Shown here: piece after piece, positions 44,098 to 51,915 of the stretch
Layout of the letters: the number at the start of each line of letters is the position of its first letter
How positions within the stretch are numbered: position 1 is the stretch's first letter
Source of the DNA: Actinomycetota bacterium
GTDB taxonomy: Bacteria; Actinomycetota; Actinomycetes; S36-B12; UBA10799
Assembly (NCBI GenBank): GCA_020636995.1
Contig: JACJWU010000007.1
Coordinates: 1-64,000 of the forward strand
Length of the DNA: 64,000 bases
Direction of reading: 5' to 3'
Translations under genes and position numbers: made by a program
The notes under the pieces: generated by a model
Seen by the model: only the letters and a program-made list of their open reading frames with translations
What the model was told of the DNA's origin: nothing
The model's database searches: none

Positions 44098-44910
44098 CTA
44101 GGCCAGTGACACGAGTCCCGTGCGATCGTCCACCGGCAGGTCACCGACCGTCGTGACCGTGAGGTCGTGCGACATGGAGGCCACCACCGCGCTGGTGGGG
44201 GACACCAAAGCTGTGTCCGCCGCGTCCCGGCCGCTGGCAATCCGCACCAGGCTCTGCCGCGGGGCCAGGCGCGTGCCATCGAAAACGTTCCACACCCCGT
44301 CGACGGCGATCTCGAACACGGCGTGGAAGTCCATGGGGTCCAGCCCCGGTGCGTACACCGATGTGTACCGGGCGGGAACGCCTCGCGCACGGCAGAGGGC
44401 GATACCCAGGTGCGCGTAATCGCGGCACACACCCTGCCGGGTGAGCAACGGGTGCAGGGCGTCGTCCTCGGCATCGGTGGCGCCGGGCACGTAGGACAGG
44501 GTCGAGTGCAACCATTCCTCCACGGCGAAGCCCATTTCCGACGGGCTGACAGACGCGAATTCCGCTGCGGCCAGCCCCGCGATGCGGTCCGACGGGCAGT
44601 AGCGACTCGGGCGCGTGTACACGAGTTCATCCAGCGGTGTCACGGGGTGGGCGTCGCCGGCCGTCAGATCGACCTCGGCGGTGTAGGACAGTGAGAGTGT
44701 GCCGGCAGGGGCGTCGATGATCTGCACGCGTCCCCCGTCGGTGGAAAGTTCACGCACGTCGAGCTCGTTGCCGTGCCCGTCCCTGCAGCCCATCGTCTCC
44801 TGGACACCCGGCCGCGAGACTGCCACGGAGGTTGCGAGTTCGCCACCCCCCTCCAAGTCGATCTCCATGGAAGCGTCGACCCGCGCGCGGGCGGGGTTGT
44901 CCAGGCTCAT
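44098..44910 (-). CDS. Transglutaminase-like protein
   Basis: A 270-residue cytoplasmic protein of the transglutaminase/protease-core superfamily. An N-terminal domain of about 90 residues is followed by the core: Cys in QGVCRDYAHL (about residue 160), His in DFHAVFE (about 193) and Asp in WNVFDGT (about 207), which form the Cys-His-Asp triad. Bacterial members include cyclised-peptide hydrolases and peptidoglycan-related enzymes, so activity is uncertain. There is no signal peptide. The ribosome-binding site AGAAGGTGG precedes the ATG. Confidence 0.82.
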   Translation of the reverse strand: MSLDNPARARVDASMEIDLEGGGELATSVAVSRPGVQETMGCRDGHGNELDVRELSTDGGRVQIIDAPAGTLSLSYTAEVDLTAGDAHPVTPLDELVYTRPSRYCPSDRIAGLAAAEFASVSPSEMGFAVEEWLHSTLSYVPGATDAEDDALHPLLTRQGVCRDYAHLGIALCRARGVPARYTSVYAPGLDPMDFHAVFEIAVDGVWNVFDGTRLAPRQSLVRIASGRDAADTALVSPTSAVVASMSHDLTVTTVGDLPVDDRTGLVSLA

Positions 44911-45310
44911 GCGGATTCCACCTTCTCTCTGTCACGGCGCTCCGATGGGGTCGCCGCGTGGCGTTCATCAGGCTTGGCCGAAGGTAGCACCGTCTCGGAC
45001 GAGCGCGTGCGGCCCGTTCGATGAACAGTTCCTCGGGACTCGCACGGTGGCCCTTGCCAGACGGAGACCACCTGCTCCGCAGCAAGCTCCTCGGCGGTCG
45101 CCAGCGAAGGCTGAGTGCGCACGTGCGGCGGCAGCCCGCGATCCATCTACCGGAGGAGACACATCGAGCTCGAGGCGCTCCGGGCAGACCCTAGCGTCAA
45201 CGATCCGTTTGCCCCGTGGTGCCTGCCGGGTTCACCCCGGGTCCATGGCCATGCAGGCCGCCCACACCGGCGGCCTGAGCGGACGTCCTGTGGCGCCTCA
45301 CACAGAACCT
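44911..45310. other. 400-base region without a supportable gene
   Basis: Between the transglutaminase-like gene and the toxin-antitoxin promoter. A minus-strand frame (44907-45146) lacks a ribosome-binding site. Low-complexity shadow composition; nothing is called. Confidence 0.4.
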
Positions 45311-45343
45311 GTTGCTATACAATGAAATCCACATTCATACAAC
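45311..45343. promoter_or_regulatory. Candidate operator of the toxin-antitoxin pair
   Basis: An AT-rich imperfect inverted repeat: GTTGCTATACAATG opposite CATTCATACAAC (GTTG and AATG arms with CATT and CAAC). It contains TATACA as a possible -10 and ends 15 bases before the antitoxin ATG. AbrB-type antitoxins usually bind such sites. Confidence 0.5.
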
Positions 45344-45357
45344 GAGGGGCCTCATCC

Positions 45358-45609
45358 ATGTCGACTGCTCACGTCATGAAGGTCTCGGCCAATGGCCAAG
45401 TCTCCATCCCAGCGGAGGTACGAGCGCGGTGGCATGCCGATAGCGTGATGGTGGTCGACTTGGGCGACCGCGTCGTAGTACGCCCCCTGCCACAAGATCC
45501 GATCGATGCACTCGTCGGCGCCTACCGGGACCGAGGGCCCTCCACCGACCGCGCCCGACGTGTGGCGAGGACCGAGGAGGCTGCACACGAGCGGCGCCGA
45601 TCAAAGTGA
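45358..45609 (+). CDS. AbrB-type antitoxin
   Basis: An 83-residue swapped-hairpin DNA-binding protein: MKVSANGQVSIPAEVRARWH is the AbrB/MazE/VapB-like fold (residues 7-26), followed by an Arg/Glu-rich tail that would wrap the toxin. It is translated just before the PIN toxin with a four-base GTGA overlap, as in VapBC systems. The ATG at 45358 follows a GAGGGGC element. The region is AT-rich compared with its surroundings, consistent with a mobile origin. Confidence 0.85.
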   Translation: MSTAHVMKVSANGQVSIPAEVRARWHADSVMVVDLGDRVVVRPLPQDPIDALVGAYRDRGPSTDRARRVARTEEAAHERRRSK

Positions 45610-46061
45610 TCATCCTGGATGCGTACGCGGTACTGGCTCTGCTCAAGGGCGAGGCCGCAGCACCCGACGTGCGCGACATCTTGAAGGGTTCCGAGCCAGC
45701 CCGGTTGACGGGTGTCGGCGTGGCCGAGGTAATCGACCATCTCATCCGGCAGTGCAGAGTCGATGAAGAAGAAGCAACACTCGACCTCGCACAACTCGGT
45801 CTCCTCGACGCCGTGTCTGAGGATAATGCGACGGCCATCCGGGCAGGCTTGTTGCGTGCCCGGCACTACCAACGACGACACCGACCGGTGAGCCTGGCCG
45901 ACTGCTTCGTCGCCGCGACAGCACAGGTTCACTCCTCGCGGGTCGCCAGCTCCGACGCCCCGTTGCTGACCCTGTGCCATCAGGAGGGCATCGGCATAGT
46001 CGCCCTACCGGACAGCGGCGGACGTGTCTGGTCGCCGGACGCAGGTTCTGCGCCGGGCTGA
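45606..46061 (+). CDS. PIN-domain toxin (VapC-like ribonuclease)
   Basis: A 151-residue PIN-fold nuclease. Acidic residues fit the metal site: Asp 5 (LDAYAVLALL), a Glu about 41 (GVAEVIDHL), Asp about 98 (SLADCFVAA) and Asp about 116 (SSDAPLL). Family members cleave tRNA or rRNA. The GTG start overlaps the antitoxin stop codon. No other toxin is near. The preceding antitoxin is of the AbrB type, so this is an AbrB-PIN pair of the common VapBC kind. Confidence 0.87.
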   Translation: MIILDAYAVLALLKGEAAAPDVRDILKGSEPARLTGVGVAEVIDHLIRQCRVDEEEATLDLAQLGLLDAVSEDNATAIRAGLLRARHYQRRHRPVSLADCFVAATAQVHSSRVASSDAPLLTLCHQEGIGIVALPDSGGRVWSPDAGSAPG

Positions 46062-46119
46062 GGACACACCGTGGCAGGGCTAGACACTGACGAACGGGGC
46101 CGGCAGACAAGACCGAAGG

Positions 46120-46499
46120 TGGCGAGTCGGTCTGTAAGCCGGATTCTGTACCGGGTCTCCCCGGCGACGACCATCTGTCTGGGGCCACCGTCACCGGTGA
46201 CCTCGATGCGGCCCACCCGCAGACATCGAGCGGGCAACTCGTCTGCGCAGGGACCGAAGTCCCCTCTTGGCCTTGCTCCGGACGGGGTTTACCCAGCCGC
46301 CGATGTCACCACCGGCGCTGGTGGTCTCTTACACCACCGTTTCACCCTTACCAGCCGAGGCTGGCGGTCTACTTTCTGTTGCACATGCCCGCGGGTCACC
46401 CCGGGTGGGCGTTACCCACCGTCCTGCCCTGTGGAGTCCGGACTTTCCTCGACCGCTCCCGAGGGAACGACCGCGGTCGCCCGACCGACTCGCCTCGAC
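46120..46499 (-). ncRNA. rnpB: RNase P RNA
   Basis: The catalytic RNA of RNase P, which trims tRNA 5' ends. On the minus strand it has the conserved GAGGAAAGTCCGGACTCC core (CR-I), an ACAGAAAGTAGACC segment, GGTAAGGGTGAAACGGTG and the closing region CAGAATCCGGCTTACAGACCG (cited in part). The P1 helix pairs GACCGACTCG (46484-46493) with CGAGTCGGTC (46123-46132). Both ends are approximate by a few bases. It explains why open frames in this stretch on either strand are spurious. Confidence 0.95.
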
Positions 46500-46552
46500 A
46501 AGTGTAGGTCACAGGTGCACCGCGTCATGCCCGTGAAGAAGGGCGCAGCGAT

Positions 46553-47008
46553 TCACCCCACCAGATCGGCCAGGACCCGATGCAGCATCTCGACCGCCTG
46601 GCGCTGCTCCCCCTCCGACAGCACGCTGAACCATTGCTCCACTTCCATGTGGTCGGACGGGTCGCGCTCGGCGAACACCGCACCCACCTTCGGTGTGACT
46701 CGCAGTCGTCGGACCCTCCTGTCATCGGGATCGACAGCCACGTCTAGCAGCCCCTTACGCTCAAGCGCGGACACGATCTGCCGGGCGTTCTGATGCGAGG
46801 AACCGAGGATCGCAGCGACCTCCCCTAGCGTGGGCGGGGCCGACGCTGCTTCGACGACTGAGAGAACAGCCGCTTGTTGGGTCGTCAGACCGATCGACGC
46901 CAGGCGCTGATCCATCCGCGTCCGCAGGTGAGCGGCGAGCCCGATGACCGCGCGAAACAGTTGCACCGAGGGCGTGGGCCCCAGCGCGGGGTTGAACTCC
47001 TGCGACAT
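46553..47008 (-). CDS. MarR-family transcriptional regulator
   Basis: A 151-residue winged-helix protein. The DNA-binding helix is around LGEVAAILGSSHQNARQIV (about residues 70-88), and the wing contains DPDDRRVRRLRVT. The ATG at 47008 is set by a TAACAT box seven bases upstream. It is divergent from a glycosyltransferase and the two promoters overlap (see the operator). It probably represses both itself and the transferase, and a toxic small molecule may be the inducer; this is inference from MarR precedents. Confidence 0.88.
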   Translation of the reverse strand: MSQEFNPALGPTPSVQLFRAVIGLAAHLRTRMDQRLASIGLTTQQAAVLSVVEAASAPPTLGEVAAILGSSHQNARQIVSALERKGLLDVAVDPDDRRVRRLRVTPKVGAVFAERDPSDHMEVEQWFSVLSEGEQRQAVEMLHRVLADLVG

Positions 47009-47029
47009 ATGCAATATGTTACCTAACAT
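47005..47029. promoter_or_regulatory. Overlapping divergent promoters and MarR operator
   Basis: ACATAT-GCA-ATATGT (47005-47019) and ATGTTA-CC-TAACAT (47016-47029) are perfect inverted repeats. TATGTT (47015-47020, plus strand) is seven bases from the glycosyltransferase ATG, and TAACAT (47021-47016, minus strand) is seven bases from the MarR ATG. One -10 hexamer shifted by one base thus serves both directions. Confidence 0.65.
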
Positions 47030-48350
47030 GCTCGAAGCACGCACCCGCAAGGTAGTCATGTTGCCTCAATGCTCGTTCCTCTCGGAGGTGTCGCGAGCCC
47101 TGCAGATCGCGGGCGCTCTGCGCAAGCGCGGCGTGCAGGTCGTCTTCGCCTCCCGTGGAGGCACCTACGCGCACCTCATCGGGGAGGCCGGCTACCCCGT
47201 GCGGCGATTGGACCCGGCCGCCAGCCCGGAGACCGAGCAGCGCTTCCTGCAGGCGATCCTGTCGATGGGTCCGTTCACCAGTCGCGACTTCTACACCAAC
47301 GACGAGTTGCGCACGGCCGTGGATGCGGAGGTGGCCCTGCTGCGCGAGGAAAGCCCCGACCTCGTGGTCACGGGATTCACCCTCTCCGCGTACGTGTCGA
47401 CCAAAGTGGCACGGGTACCGCTGGCCACCGATCATGCGGGGTCCTTCGTCCCGCCCGTTCTGGCACGCGGCTTGTGCCCGATCCCGGTGAACCCGCCGGA
47501 CGATCTCGCGAGACTGCCCAAGCCCGTCCAACGCTTCCTCGCGAACCGCGTCCCAGCGCTACTCAAGGGACCGGTGAAGCAACTGAACCGCCACGCCCGC
47601 GAGAGAGGCGTCGAACCGCTGGCGGGCCTGATGGGCATGATGTGCGGTGACCTGACACTGGTGACCGAACTCCCCGAGATCCTCGATCTTCCCAGCGACG
47701 AGCTGCAGGCACCACGACGGTTCCGCTCCTGGGGCCCGCGAGTCACCACCACGTACCGCTTCACGGGACCACTGTTCGCCCGCCTCGAGATTCCGGTCCC
47801 CCCGGAGGTGGATGCGTTCCTCGATGGATCGCAGCGCGTGGTCTACGTCGCTCCCACCAGCGTGGATGAATCCTTCCTGCGCACACTCGTTCTCGGTGCC
47901 CGGGGATCGGGGGTAAGGGTGCTCGTTGCCGCCGGCCCGCACGACATCAATGACTTGGCCACCGATGACGTCCTCGTCACTGGGGTCCTTCCGAACCACC
48001 TCGTGATGCCGCGGGTGGACGCCGCCGTGATCATGGGCGGGCAGGGCAGCGTGCAGACCGCGATGGCCTCGGGGACGCCCTTCATCGGCTTGCCGTACCA
48101 CGGCGAGCAAGAACTGAATGTCGCCGTCGCAGAGCGTCTTGGGATGGCCATCCGTATGAAACCGGCGGATGCGCACACACCCGCATTGTCGAATGCACTG
48201 CGAAGCCTGCTGACCGATCCCGACTACGCGACGGCCGCACGCCGAGCGGCCGCGGTGTACGCGCCGGTGGATGGCGCAGAGCTGGCGGCGCAGGCCATCA
48301 TCGACTGGCTCGACAGCCGGACGCACCGACAGGCTGCCCCCGTCGCCTGA
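47028..48350 (+). CDS. Family 1 (GT1-type) glycosyltransferase
   Basis: Transfers a sugar from a nucleotide donor to a small lipophilic acceptor. The 440-residue GT-B protein starts with an acceptor-side Rossmann fold, ALQIAGALRKRGVQVVFAS, and ends with the donor-binding region GGQGSVQTAMASGTPFIGLPY followed by EQELNVAVAERLG, as in macrolide and phenolic glycosyltransferases. The ATG at 47028 is fixed by TATGTT seven bases upstream; an ATG at 47058 is less likely. The divergent MarR suggests induced glycosylation of a xenobiotic or antibiotic, but acceptor identity is unknown. Confidence 0.85.
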   Translation: MLEARTRKVVMLPQCSFLSEVSRALQIAGALRKRGVQVVFASRGGTYAHLIGEAGYPVRRLDPAASPETEQRFLQAILSMGPFTSRDFYTNDELRTAVDAEVALLREESPDLVVTGFTLSAYVSTKVARVPLATDHAGSFVPPVLARGLCPIPVNPPDDLARLPKPVQRFLANRVPALLKGPVKQLNRHARERGVEPLAGLMGMMCGDLTLVTELPEILDLPSDELQAPRRFRSWGPRVTTTYRFTGPLFARLEIPVPPEVDAFLDGSQRVVYVAPTSVDESFLRTLVLGARGSGVRVLVAAGPHDINDLATDDVLVTGVLPNHLVMPRVDAAVIMGGQGSVQTAMASGTPFIGLPYHGEQELNVAVAERLGMAIRMKPADAHTPALSNALRSLLTDPDYATAARRAAAVYAPVDGAELAAQAIIDWLDSRTHRQAAPVA

Positions 48351-48415
48351 CGACACGCCCACTGGGGCATCTAGGCAGTTGGGCTCGGCACCACGTGGGC
48401 TCCCCGAACATGGAT

Positions 48416-48452
48416 GAGGGGCTCCTCTCAGTATGGGTGAGAGGAGCCCCTC
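48416..48452 (+). terminator. Perfect 15-bp hairpin
   Basis: GAGGGGCTCCTCTCA (48416-48430) and TGAGAGGAGCCCCTC (48438-48452) around a seven-base loop, about 65 bases past the glycosyltransferase stop. A strong stem without a T run, acting as terminator or RNA end. Confidence 0.75.
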
Positions 48453-48933
48453 GACGTTCGGGTGTGAGGTCGGCGGTGAGTTGCCGAGTGCCCTCCGGGC
48501 GAACCATGTCGCTCATCGCCTTTATCGCGATATTCGGGGACTCTCGCGAAGGTCCCGCCTCGTCTTTGGATTTCTCCTATGTTGGTGAGCTTTGCGCTCT
48601 TCCTCAGTGGTGACTCGGCGCCGGATCTTCTGTGTACCTACCTCGCTTTCCGAACGTGTACCTCCGGTGTACGCCTTGCCCACGCCGGTCGCAACCGGCT
48701 CACCGGACAATCATCCGTTCAGTCAGACTCACCGGCCTGATCGGCTGGAACGAACCGCACCACCCGCCGATCGACATCCGCCCGAGTGAGGCGTAGTGGC
48801 ACCCGGAGAGGCCCGACCGCGAGTGTCACGAAGCGGCAGGACGTCGCCCCGCTGATCCGACTAGTTCGCAGCACTCGACCCCGAACGCCCGCCAGTACCT
48901 AGCCCTCCGGTGGGCGAACCACCGCCCGGGGCC
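48453..48933. other. 480-base region without a supportable gene
   Basis: Between the hairpin and the 3' end of the AlaX-like gene. A minus-strand 62-codon frame (48522-48710) is highly charged and has no ribosome-binding site. No RNA gene is recognised. Confidence 0.35.
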
Positions 48934-49770
48934 TCAGCCTCCGACGGTCGTCACGGCCACGAGGGTGGCGTCGTCCGGCCGCTCGTAGCGTACGTGCAGT
49001 TGCCCGAGTTCGCGAAGAGCCGTCACATGGGTGCCCCCGCACGCGATCCTGTAGGTACCTTCCGGCACGTGGCAGCACCAGTACCGCAGATCCGTCAGAT
49101 GCGGGCCTGCCGTCTCGATGTCCACGCTGGCGTCAGCAGCGACCCATTGCCCCACCTTCGCCTCCACCAGGCCCGGCAGTTCCTCCAGACGTTCCAGGAG
49201 CGCGGCTGAGTCGAAGCCCTTCTTGCGCAGCGACTTGCCCAGGCGGTACGTGTCCCGCGCCTCGTCGGGGGTCATGCGCGACGACGTCAGAGCGATCCGG
49301 TCGAAGTCCGGATTGCCGATCCCGTCGAGCGGGACCTCCTTACGCCACAGGTCGGCGACAACGGCGTTCAGGGCAAGGGCCGAGACGTGACACCCGGTGT
49401 GCGCTCTGCTCAGGGCCGAGCGGCGCGGCGCATCGACCTGCAGGTCCACGATCGAGCCCACAGTTGGCGACGGACCATCGACGACGTGCACGACGACCCA
49501 TTGGTAGCCCTCGTCACCCCGGCGCGCTGTGATGGCGGTGTCCACCGCAACCCCACCGTCGGGGTCGACCGCGCCGACCAGGCAGTCCACCACGGTCAGA
49601 CCGTCGAGCGTCCCTGAGTCCGCTGGCTGGTCGGGCCAGGACGGATCCACCGGGTGGAACGGCGTCCGGTCGGTGATCACGCCGACCTTCTCCCCCACCG
49701 GCACCACGTCCACGACGGTCCCCGTGCCGTGCACGACTCCGGCGGGAAAGTCGACGACGGTGCCGTTCAC
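48934..49770 (-). CDS. Alanyl-tRNA editing (AlaX-like) protein
   Basis: A 278-residue stand-alone editing domain related to the second half of alanyl-tRNA synthetase. The zinc ligands are in HTGCH (HxxxH, about residue 130) and CGGTH (CxxxH, about residue 257). Such proteins hydrolyse Ser- or Gly-tRNA-Ala or other mischarged aminoacyl-tRNAs. The N-terminal beta-barrel part (VNGTVVDFPAG, VDVVPVGEKV) is present. The GTG at 49770 overlaps the zinc-ribbon gene's stop (GTGA). It lies at the end of a tRNA-Val, Nif3, zinc-ribbon unit. Confidence 0.82.
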   Translation of the reverse strand: MNGTVVDFPAGVVHGTGTVVDVVPVGEKVGVITDRTPFHPVDPSWPDQPADSGTLDGLTVVDCLVGAVDPDGGVAVDTAITARRGDEGYQWVVVHVVDGPSPTVGSIVDLQVDAPRRSALSRAHTGCHVSALALNAVVADLWRKEVPLDGIGNPDFDRIALTSSRMTPDEARDTYRLGKSLRKKGFDSAALLERLEELPGLVEAKVGQWVAADASVDIETAGPHLTDLRYWCCHVPEGTYRIACGGTHVTALRELGQLHVRYERPDDATLVAVTTVGG

Positions 49771-50504
49771 AACCCGGACTCCTCGGTGCGCACCATGATG
49801 GCTCCGCACTCCTCGCACCTGACGACCTCGTCCGCGGCGACCTCCCGTATGCGGCTGAGGTCCGACGCGCTCAACTGGAGTTGACACGCACCGCAGCGAC
49901 CGTGCCGCAAGAGGCCGGCACCCACACCTGAACGGTCCCGGACCTTCTCGTACAGGGCCACCAGATCGGCCGGCAGCGCCGCCACGAGGTCGGCGCGACG
50001 GCCCTCCAGCGCCACGGTCTCGCTGGCGATCTCATCCGCGCGTCGATCCCACTCCGCCGCTGTCTCCTCCGCCCGGGCCCGGCTCTCCGCCAGCAGGCCC
50101 TCGGCAGTGGCCAGACCCTTGGCGGCCTCCTCCATGCGCTCCATGATCTCGAGTTCGACATCTTCGAGCTCACCCTGGCGACGACCCAGACTCTCCAACT
50201 CGTGCTGGATGTCGGTGAGTTGCTTGGGTGTGGCCGCACCGGAGTCGAGGGTCTGTTGGTCGCGGGCAATGCGCGAGCGTACGGTCTCCACGTCGTTCTC
50301 GGCACGCGCGACCTCGCGTTCGAGGTCCTTGATGCGCGTCCGCGTCTCAACCAGCGACTCCTCGGCGGCGACCACGGCGGCGCGCGCGGCGGTGGCGTTG
50401 CCCTTCAACTCCGACGTCGCCGACTCTTTGGTCAACTGCGCCAGTTTGCGGTCGACCAGCGGCAGTTCCAGAAGGTCTTCCTGCACCTGCGGATCAGCTT
50501 TCAT
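49767..50504 (-). CDS. Zinc-ribbon coiled-coil protein (CT398-like)
   Basis: A 245-residue protein. About residues 25-190 are a long coiled coil (ATAARAAVVAAEESLVET and following heptads), and the C-terminus has a four-cysteine zinc ribbon, CGACQ ... CEECG. The CT398 family is ubiquitous in actinobacteria and is thought to bind nucleic acids or protein partners. GGAGGA lies before the ATG at 50504; an upstream in-frame ATG is possible but spacing favours the later one. It overlaps the Nif3 stop by 11 bases and the AlaX-like start by four. Confidence 0.85.
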   Translation of the reverse strand: MKADPQVQEDLLELPLVDRKLAQLTKESATSELKGNATAARAAVVAAEESLVETRTRIKDLEREVARAENDVETVRSRIARDQQTLDSGAATPKQLTDIQHELESLGRRQGELEDVELEIMERMEEAAKGLATAEGLLAESRARAEETAAEWDRRADEIASETVALEGRRADLVAALPADLVALYEKVRDRSGVGAGLLRHGRCGACQLQLSASDLSRIREVAADEVVRCEECGAIMVRTEESGL

Positions 50505-51603
50505 TGCTTCCTCCAACGTGCCCGGTCCAGGGATCGGTCACCAACTCACTGACATGGGTCTGCAGGCCGAGTTCGGCCAGTCGGTCCGCCGTCGCCGGGC
50601 ACCACGGCCATTCGCTGGACCAGTGCGCAACATCCACGACCGCGCAGCCTCCCTCGGCCAGGTGTTCATCCACGGTGTGGTGCTTGAGATCGGCGGTGAC
50701 GATCACGTCGGCGATCCGTGACGCCCTCCCGAGTTCCGAGGCGCCAGACCCGCCCACCACCGCCACCCGCTGCACGTCGCTGGCCGGGGACCCGGCGAAA
50801 CGTACGCCCGCAGCAGTCGCCGGCAGGGCACTGGCCACCACCCCGGCGAAGTCCGCGAGGCTCTGCCGGGGCACAGTGCCCACTCGTCCGAGGCCCGTGC
50901 CGGCGACGATGCGTCTGATCTCGGTGAAGTCGTAGGCCGGCTCCTCATACGGGTGTGCGGCCAGCAGCGCCGAGGCGACCGCGCCCAGTCGTCCCGGCGG
51001 GAGCACCATCTCGAGGCGGTCCTCCGCCACCTGCTCGACCCGTCCGACCTCGCCGATGTGGGGGTCGGCCCCGGACAACGGGCGGAAGGTTCCGGAACCC
51101 GACGTCGCGTAGGCGCAACGGTCGTAGTCTCCGATGCTGCCGGCGCCGGCCTGCGACAGCGCATCGATGAGCCGCTCGCGGTGGGCAGCAGGGATGTAGA
51201 CCGTCAGTCGCAACAGGTCCTCAGTCACGGTCTCCATAGGCTCAACGTCTCCGAGACCGAGCCGCGCAGCGAGGGCATCGTTCACCCCGGGTTGTGCGCG
51301 ATCGGCGTTGGTGTGGGCGTTGAACAACGCGATCCCGGCACGGATCAGGTCCTGCGCGAGCCGCCCTTTCGCGCCGTGCAAGCCGGTCACCGGTGACAGC
51401 CACAGCGGATGATGGGTCAGCAGCAGGTCAACGTCGAGTTCCCGCGCCTGGGCCGCAACCGCCGCAGTCGGATCGACGGCGAGCAGAACCGAACTGATCT
51501 CAGCCTCCGGGTCCCCGAAACTGAGACCGACAGAATCCCAGGTTTCAGCCAGATCCGGCGGGAACCACTCATCGAGTTGCGTCACCACGTCTGACAGCCG
51601 CAC
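50494..51603 (-). CDS. Nif3-like dinuclear metal-centre protein
   Basis: A 369-residue protein of the NIF3/DUF34 family, structurally related to GTP cyclohydrolase I type 2. The metal-binding parts are THHPLWLSPVTGL (about residues 63-75), FNAHTNAD (about 100) and, at the end, VDVAHWSSEWP. The CIII insert of about 100 residues in the middle matches the longer actinobacterial form. The GTG start at 51603 is only one base from the 3' end of the tRNA-Val gene upstream on the same strand, and the frame cannot be extended without running through it. The next gene overlaps the stop by 11 bases. Confidence 0.87.
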   Translation of the reverse strand: MRLSDVVTQLDEWFPPDLAETWDSVGLSFGDPEAEISSVLLAVDPTAAVAAQARELDVDLLLTHHPLWLSPVTGLHGAKGRLAQDLIRAGIALFNAHTNADRAQPGVNDALAARLGLGDVEPMETVTEDLLRLTVYIPAAHRERLIDALSQAGAGSIGDYDRCAYATSGSGTFRPLSGADPHIGEVGRVEQVAEDRLEMVLPPGRLGAVASALLAAHPYEEPAYDFTEIRRIVAGTGLGRVGTVPRQSLADFAGVVASALPATAAGVRFAGSPASDVQRVAVVGGSGASELGRASRIADVIVTADLKHHTVDEHLAEGGCAVVDVAHWSSEWPWCPATADRLAELGLQTHVSELVTDPWTGHVGGSNES

Positions 51604-51604
51604 G

Positions 51605-51677
51605 TGGGCCCGGCCGGACTCGAACCGACGACCTTCCCGGTGTAAGCGGGGCGCGCTACCAACTGCGCTACGGGCCC
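51605..51677 (-). tRNA. tRNA-Val (anticodon TAC)
   Basis: Minus-strand cloverleaf of 73 bases: acceptor stem GGGCCCG/CGGGCCC, D arm GCGC-AGTTGGTA-GCGC, anticodon loop CTTACAC, T arm GTCGG-TTCGAGT-CCGGC, discriminator A at 51605. The anticodon stem has a C-A mismatch at 27-43. No CCA is encoded, so it is added enzymatically. It is transcribed toward the Nif3 gene, which starts two bases on. Confidence 0.92.
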
Positions 51678-51915
51678 AGTACAGGGTACCGGGGCAACGG
51701 GAAGGCGATGCGTCCCCATCCGGGCCTGACGACGACGCACCGCCTTGTCCTACATCGTGGGGCCGATCCACCCATCGCGCATCCGCAGGTGTGCTGCGGG
51801 CGCCCACCCATTCGAAGGCGCCCGGTGCAGCCAACTTCGCCATAAGACTTGCAACTGAGCCGCGCGTTGTGTGGACTACTCCTGTGTCCGGCGTAGCCCA
51901 ACCCGTTCCGAGCCC

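Noticed and set aside
44907..45146. 79-codon minus-strand frame before the toxin-antitoxin pair
   Set aside because: No ribosome-binding site; upstream bases read CTCCTCC, the complement of one.
46071..46793. Protein-coding frames over the RNase P RNA
   Set aside because: The stretch matches the RNase P RNA core; frames there are accidental.
48522..48710. 62-codon minus-strand frame
   Set aside because: Very charged, no ribosome-binding site and no family resemblance.
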